Of a DNA stretch of 64,000 bases, positions 61,301-64,000 are shown in pieces. Position 1 is the stretch's first letter. The number at the start of each line of letters is the position of its first letter. The stretch is from Aptenodytes patagonicus (taxonomy: Eukaryota > Chordata > Aves > Sphenisciformes > Spheniscidae), in NCBI RefSeq assembly GCF_965638725.1, contig NC_134962.1, positions 3,417,501 to 3,481,500 on the forward strand, written 5' to 3'. The notes beneath the pieces were generated by a model, which was not told the origin of the DNA, did not search any database, and saw nothing but the letters and a program-made list of their open reading frames with translations. The translations under genes were made by a program, and so were the position numbers.

Positions 61301-63224
61301 TGGACAACCTCACATGAACAGGACACCTGACAACCTATATCCATAGGAGGGACGTAGATCAAGTCTGTTCAAATGAGAGACTATTCCTGCGTCGCCAAAA
61401 CTCCAGACTCAAGCTGGGACTGCAAGACTTAGCACCTTAAATACTTTACTCAGCCGTTTGATTTATTAGGACTAAGTTCTTCGTATTAATTAGACATTGT
61501 TATTTGGTCCTGTCCCACAGGGAGCCTTCCGAAGCTTTTAGCAGAGGATAAAAGGGCGCAGCTTCACGTGACCAGCATCTCCCCAGGCTCCTGTTTCCAA
61601 GAGCGATCAGAAGTGATGCTGGTGCTGTTCCAGAATTAAGGTGTAAAATATCCTGCAGAAAGCAAGAACTGAACGACACAATTACAGGGATTTGTTTCTT
61701 TCTGATTGCCTATATGCAGAAGTTGGTTATGACTTGAAGTCTGAAGGGCTTCATCCCTCCCAAATTCTTCTTTTTCACTCTGTACAGAACCGCAGCCACC
61801 CTTTCCTGGCCGCACGGATGTCCTGCTGCAGTGACTCCACAGGCTCACTGCTGCAAACGTGAACGTGCGTCCTTTGCCCTCTTCCAGGGTGGAGAGAAAC
61901 TGTCAATGTACCAGCTCTGAACTTTTCATGCTACAAAACCAGGGAGATTTTCAGTAAAACGGTCTCCGTTAGTCGAAAGGACACTTTAGAGGGACTAGCT
62001 GCAAATCAATGAGGTTCTCTCTTCAGACCAGCCTTGCTCACAGAGCCACTAGGAAAGCTCACCACCGCAGACAAAAAAGCTCCTTGTTCACCATATACCA
62101 GGGAACACATATATCTTTTTTTACCTTCTTATCCAAAAGAAAATGACCTGCATGGAATGAATAGATTTTTTCAAGGTTGCTTAAAGGCCGAATTCCAATA
62201 AACTTACTTCAGACTAGCTTTAAAAAACCCTGCCCTATTCCATAAGCAGCTTAGAGAGACAAGCGCTACTCAAACTGAATAGCGAAGCGGGAATCTGGCC
62301 TTTCACGTGTGATGTGGTCCAGTTGAAGGTCCATCTGTTGCTCTTTTTATCCACTGCCAACTAAAGGACACAATTCAGCCCTTATCCAACAGATGCATAG
62401 AAGCAAAATTTTTCATTTCTATGGAACCATCAATTAAAAGTAATAGGACAAGTTTTTTTCCTCCAGTAGGTCCTGTGGTACGTAGTCTTCTACCTCTACA
62501 GGAGGTGTACGTATAAAGAACTGCCTGCTGAAATAAAGGGTGCCCATTTCATTTGCCTTTTGTGCCACTAAATGCAACTCATGTCTGGAAACACACAAGC
62601 CAGATTCTGACCTCTCGCATACGAATGTAAGTTAGGGATAGCCATATTAACAACGTTGAAATAAAACAAATTAAGTAAAAGCAGTGTCCAGTGCTGCATA
62701 CTTGAGTTTCTTGGGGCCTCTCTAGAAACGTGGATGCTCTGAAGTGTCACATAAACCTCTCTGAGCTACAGAACATGCAATGACTCCGACGCACATTGTA
62801 CCCATGCACTCAACCATATTACGTTCCCCCTCCTCCCTAGACACCGAAAGAGAAATATTCTGCTTTGCAAGCAGGGTCACGAATCCCTAGCTCTGTCCTG
62901 AACTCTCTCTTGAGACAGGGGATTGATCCTGCAAAGAACCTGAGGCCACTCAGCACCTCCACTCGCTGTTCTGACTCTTGCAGAAGGAGGTCTCTTGTGA
63001 GTAGGCTGGTTCTCCAGGTCCATCCGTCTCTGAAGGATGGCCCAAGGGCTAGGGCTCTGGAGAACAAGAGCAGCTTCTCTGCTCAGTTGGCTCTGCCTCT
63101 GCTCCACCCCTCGCCCTCCCTCGGCCGAGCCTGCCCTCTGCCGTACGTCACTCACATCTATGCCGTCCTTGCCAGATGGTCCAGGGGGTCCTTGTGGTCC
63201 AGGAGGGCCTTGTGGTCCTACTCT
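25193..63224 (-). CDS. COL9A3: COL9A3 gene, exons 2-32 (5' end outside window)
   Basis: Collagen alpha-3(IX), one chain of the heterotrimeric FACIT collagen on cartilage and vitreous fibrils. Thirty-one exons were found by their Gly-X-Y coding sequence on the - strand and joined at GT-AG sites to 1,962 bases in frame (653 aa). Each pairs with a human exon (human gene: 32 exons, 684 aa), so only exon 1 (signal peptide) is missing, to the right. Domains from the N-terminus: COL3 (exons 2-10), NC3 with the cysteines of CPALCPP (10-11), COL2 (11-28), NC2 [16 protein letters not shown] plus [12 protein letters not shown] (29-30), COL1 (30-32) and NC1 with [10 protein letters not shown]. Exons up to 28 are phase 0; junctions 29/30, 30/31 and 31/32 split a codon after its first base. 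One COL2 glycine is replaced by Ala (exon 19). Confidence 0.96.
25369..27388 (-). other. COL9A3 intron 31 (2.0 kb)
   Basis: No exon-like or repeat sequence recognised. A CpG-containing patch lies at about 25600-25700. Confidence 0.7.
27389..27466 (-). CDS. COL9A3: COL9A3 exon 31 (COL1)
   Basis: 78 bases: [18 protein letters not shown] then PDGDQGLQG. It includes the two-residue break GQ, matching the human AG break. Split glycine codons at both ends. Confidence 0.95.
27738..27920 (-). CDS. COL9A3: COL9A3 exon 30 (NC2 end, COL1 start)
   Basis: 183 bases: [18 protein letters not shown] closes NC2, then [32 protein letters not shown] and ELGDPGPRG. Nearly the human sequence. Confidence 0.96.
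28783..28837 (-). CDS. COL9A3: COL9A3 exon 29 (NC2)
   Basis: 55 bases: [18 protein letters not shown]. The phase changes from 0 to 1 across this exon. The cysteine is the inter-chain bonding residue of NC2. It is too short to show as an open frame and was recognised by similarity to human NC2. Confidence 0.94.
29481..29627 (-). CDS. COL9A3: COL9A3 exon 28 (end of COL2)
   Basis: 147 bases: [49 protein letters not shown]. It starts in the middle of a triplet (G-E | P-G-K), which fits the 33-base exon 27 before it. Confidence 0.95.
30024..30056 (-). CDS. COL9A3: COL9A3 exon 27 (COL2)
   Basis: 33 bases: [11 protein letters not shown]. Found from its splice sites and the human counterpart GPSGLVGPKGE. 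Confidence 0.92.
30626..30670 (-). CDS. COL9A3: COL9A3 exon 26 (COL2)
   Basis: 45 bases: [15 protein letters not shown], one residue from the human exon. Confidence 0.95.
30671..32092 (-). other. COL9A3 intron 25 with a CpG-rich, possibly regulatory patch
   Basis: No coding sequence. At 31200-31480 it is unusually CpG-rich for an intron, with a hairpin at 31314-31332, a CAATTAG homeodomain-type site (31428-31434) and a SOX-type CATTGTT (31448-31454). Confidence 0.6.
31448..31454 (-). promoter_or_regulatory. SOX-type motif in COL9A3 intron
   Basis: CATTGTT, reverse of AACAATG, inside AACATTGTT, a near-palindrome. SOX9 drives cartilage collagen genes, so a role is plausible, but the motif is short and common. 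Confidence 0.25.
32093..32128 (-). CDS. COL9A3: COL9A3 exon 25 (COL2)
   Basis: 36 bases: [12 protein letters not shown] (human GPGGAAGPKGDQ). Confidence 0.94.
32129..35735 (-). other. COL9A3 intron 24 (3.6 kb)
   Basis: No exon or repeat family recognised. Short open frames on both strands at 34171-34724 show no similarity that I know. Confidence 0.65.
35736..35807 (-). CDS. COL9A3: COL9A3 exon 24 (COL2)
   Basis: 72 bases: [16 protein letters not shown] and IRGELGDR (human ends RGDVGDR). Confidence 0.95.
36572..36625 (-). CDS. COL9A3: COL9A3 exon 23 (COL2)
   Basis: 54 bases: [18 protein letters not shown]. The donor is CAG|GTCGGTATG: the in-frame GT has C at +3, and a second GT lies four bases downstream. 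Confidence 0.93.
36626..39543 (-). other. COL9A3 intron 22 (2.9 kb)
   Basis: No gene. Two imperfect copies of GCTTATTTGTA...ATTAAT at 36842-36890 form a short tandem repeat. Confidence 0.65.
39544..39597 (-). CDS. COL9A3: COL9A3 exon 22 (COL2)
   Basis: 54 bases: [18 protein letters not shown]. Donor ACT|GTAAGT. Confidence 0.95.
40019..40072 (-). CDS. COL9A3: COL9A3 exon 21 (COL2)
   Basis: 54 bases: [18 protein letters not shown] (human [18 protein letters not shown]). Donor GTACGT. Confidence 0.95.
41046..41090 (-). CDS. COL9A3: COL9A3 exon 20 (COL2)
   Basis: 45 bases: [15 protein letters not shown], matching the 45-base human exon. Confidence 0.95.
41861..41914 (-). CDS. COL9A3: COL9A3 exon 19 (COL2) with a Gly-to-Ala substitution
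   Basis: 54 bases: [18 protein letters not shown]. The human exon reads [18 protein letters not shown]. The fourth codon (- strand of 41903-41905) is GCT, Ala, where the repeat needs Gly. A single base at 41904 makes the difference. Splice sites are normal. Confidence 0.95.
42551..42604 (-). CDS. COL9A3: COL9A3 exon 18 (COL2)
   Basis: 54 bases: [18 protein letters not shown]. Donor AAG|GTTTGT is weaker than its neighbours. Confidence 0.94.
42903..42956 (-). CDS. COL9A3: COL9A3 exon 17 (COL2)
   Basis: 54 bases: [18 protein letters not shown]. Confidence 0.95.
43398..43451 (-). CDS. COL9A3: COL9A3 exon 16 (COL2)
   Basis: 54 bases: [18 protein letters not shown]. Confidence 0.95.
44597..44650 (-). 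CDS. COL9A3: COL9A3 exon 15 (COL2)
   Basis: 54 bases: [18 protein letters not shown], close to human [18 protein letters not shown]. Confidence 0.95.
45426..45479 (-). CDS. COL9A3: COL9A3 exon 14 (COL2)
   Basis: 54 bases: [18 protein letters not shown]. Confidence 0.95.
46027..46080 (-). CDS. COL9A3: COL9A3 exon 13 (COL2)
   Basis: 54 bases: [18 protein letters not shown]. Confidence 0.95.
46559..46612 (-). CDS. COL9A3: COL9A3 exon 12 (COL2)
   Basis: 54 bases: [18 protein letters not shown]. Confidence 0.95.
46613..48294 (-). other. COL9A3 intron 11 (1.7 kb)
   Basis: Nothing recognised beyond intron sequence. Confidence 0.65.
48295..48351 (-). CDS. COL9A3: COL9A3 exon 11 (NC3 to COL2)
   Basis: 57 bases: [18 protein letters not shown] plus K. 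The two cysteines of NC3 are conserved (human CPSICPPG). Confidence 0.96.
48352..49761 (-). other. COL9A3 intron 10 (1.4 kb)
   Basis: No recognised element. Confidence 0.65.
49762..49803 (-). CDS. COL9A3: COL9A3 exon 10 (COL3 end, NC3)
   Basis: 42 bases: [14 protein letters not shown] (human GHPGVLPEGATDLQ). NC3 here has no Ser in an acidic context, so there is no sign of the glycosaminoglycan site that alpha-2(IX) carries. Confidence 0.94.
50556..50609 (-). CDS. COL9A3: COL9A3 exon 9 (COL3)
   Basis: 54 bases: [18 protein letters not shown]. Confidence 0.95.
51282..51335 (-). CDS. COL9A3: COL9A3 exon 8 (COL3)
   Basis: 54 bases: [18 protein letters not shown]. Confidence 0.95.
51868..51891 (-). 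CDS. COL9A3: COL9A3 exon 7, 24-base micro-exon (COL3)
   Basis: Encodes GKGLPGPP. The leading G-K is a two-residue break in the triplet repeat, conserved in human GKGLPGPP. Splice sites TTCCAG and GTAAGT are strong. Confidence 0.92.
52223..52250. repeat. AT-rich perfect palindrome
   Basis: Thirteen-base arms (TTATTAGACATTA and its reverse complement) around a TC spacer, in COL9A3 intron 6. Confidence 0.9.
52499..52534 (-). CDS. COL9A3: COL9A3 exon 6 (COL3)
   Basis: 36 bases: [12 protein letters not shown] (human GSLGPPGPPGLG). Confidence 0.93.
52535..57066 (-). other. COL9A3 intron 5 (4.5 kb)
   Basis: No exon or transposon recognised. Holds an A11G13 homopolymer pair at 53596-53619 and a C/EBP-like GTTGCATTGCAAC palindrome at 53298-53310. 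Confidence 0.65.
57067..57120 (-). CDS. COL9A3: COL9A3 exon 5 (COL3)
   Basis: 54 bases: [18 protein letters not shown] (human GLTGRDGPPGPKGAPGER). The acceptor has a long, almost unbroken T tract. Confidence 0.95.
57913..57984 (-). CDS. COL9A3: COL9A3 exon 4 (COL3)
   Basis: 72 bases: [16 protein letters not shown] and LPGLPGVD, one residue different from human. Confidence 0.96.
58608..58643 (-). CDS. COL9A3: COL9A3 exon 3 (COL3)
   Basis: 36 bases: [12 protein letters not shown] (human [12 protein letters not shown]). Confidence 0.95.
58644..63155 (-). other. COL9A3 intron 2 (4.5 kb)
   Basis: No coding or mobile-element sequence recognised. A nested hairpin lies at 61222-61262. Confidence 0.65.
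63156..63224 (-). CDS. COL9A3: COL9A3 exon 2 (start of COL3)
   Basis: 69 bases: [18 protein letters not shown] and KDGID. Human starts [23 protein letters not shown] right after the signal peptide, so this is exon 2. Acceptor CTTTCAG. The codon before it belongs to exon 1. Confidence 0.95.
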
Positions 63225-64000
63225 CTGAAAGGATTGGGAGAAAGAGAAGAGTTTATTTTTGCGTCAGAAGAAACATATGGGCTAAATCAGAAAGCAATGG
63301 CCAAGCCCTACAGCTTAACCCTAAATCTGCACCAACCCTCCATCCCTCAGGGCCCCCCCACCATCCTGGGTGGACTCAGAGGAGCTCAGGACCGGTGCAA
63401 GGCTCTTTGGAAAACCCTTTTGACTGAGCGCACCCTCAGGGCTCCCAGCTCTTTTAACTGGTGGCTTACGCTGGGAATCAGAGCTGGCCGCTGGGCAGCA
63501 AAGGGGTTTAGTTGTATAGGAAATGGTTCTCACTGCCTGCAGGCACGTTTCATTTTGGGCAGAGGAGGAAACGCAAAGCCCATGGAAAATAGGTGCCAAG
63601 GGCTTGGCATTAAAAACTAATTTATAGTCCCAGTCTGATGGGGTGATGGAAGAGCCAGGCGGACACCGTTGAAGACAGAAGGAGAAAGAGAAAGTCTCCT
63701 CTCGGAGCAGGATGCCGTTTGAAAATCTGGGATTTGGGAGGAGGTCTGAGGTGGGGGGAAGGAAAGAAAGGTCCAATAAATGACTTCTGTATGGAGGGGC
63801 CTCCAGAGAGCAACTTGCTGTAGCTTCAGCAAACAAAGGTTTCATTGTAGAAGCAGCTCTGCTCACAGCAGATGAGGGTAGCTCTGAATTCCCAAGCCAG
63901 ACTGCAGAAATTCCTCACTAACACAATGAAAAACCTCACTGAGGAGTTACTTCCCCAGGCAATAATATTAACACCACACAGGGGAGTTTAATATAGCTTC
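63225..64000 (-). other. Part of COL9A3 intron 1
   Basis: No signal-peptide exon with a usable donor was found in these 776 bases, so exon 1 and the promoter are taken to lie to the right. The open frames here are not gene-like. Confidence 0.65.

Noticed and set aside
62865..63620. 251-codon + strand open frame
   Set aside because: It runs antisense through COL9A3 exon 2; the translation has no recognisable domain and its [10 protein letters not shown] part is the shadow of the collagen repeat.
63321..63866. 181-codon - strand open frame as COL9A3 exon 1 with signal peptide
   Set aside because: It begins MSRAASTMKPLFAEATAS, not a hydrophobic signal, and gives no in-frame junction to exon 2.

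Overview
The window is nuclear genomic DNA from a vertebrate, most likely a bird or another sauropsid. It has GT-AG introns, one CpG-island promoter and three protein genes in the same order and relative orientation as human 20q13.33 (COL9A3, TCFL5, DIDO1, read in reverse). The lineage is inferred from the lack of recognisable mammalian repeats, the moderate GC and the divergence of the proteins. I could not fix the species.

Layout. (1) 1-15.1 kb, + strand: the last four coding exons of DIDO1. They carry the SPOC domain and a 3.4-kb terminal exon with Pro/Gly/Arg repeats and an Arg/Asp/Glu tail, followed by a long 3' UTR. The 5' part of the gene lies left of the window. (2) 15.1-17.6 kb: intergenic DNA with E2F-like sites, a 40-bp tandem repeat and an inverted exact copy of part of TCFL5 exon 1. 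(3) 17.6-18.3 kb: a CpG island, the probable TCFL5 promoter. (4) 18.5-23.3 kb, + strand: a complete six-exon TCFL5 coding sequence of 529 aa, with bHLH at the C-terminus. (5) 23.3-25.2 kb: the convergent 3' ends of TCFL5 and COL9A3. (6) 25.2-64 kb, - strand: exons 32 to 2 of COL9A3. All 31 exons join in frame into 653 codons. Exon 1, with the signal peptide, lies beyond the right edge.

The three genes are not a functional unit. DIDO1 is a chromatin/RNA polymerase II factor, TCFL5 a (mainly testis) bHLH transcription factor, and COL9A3 a chain of cartilage type IX collagen. They are a conserved synteny block.

The most unusual feature is a perfect 169-bp inverted repeat. TCFL5 exon 1 bases 19059-19227 recur in reverse orientation, with no mismatch, at 17368-17536, upstream of the promoter. 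The upstream copy sits between 13-bp direct repeats, as an insertion would leave. The second notable point is a Gly-to-Ala change at an obligatory glycine of the COL9A3 COL2 helix. I see no mobile-element coding sequence, CRISPR, RNA gene or new multi-gene system.
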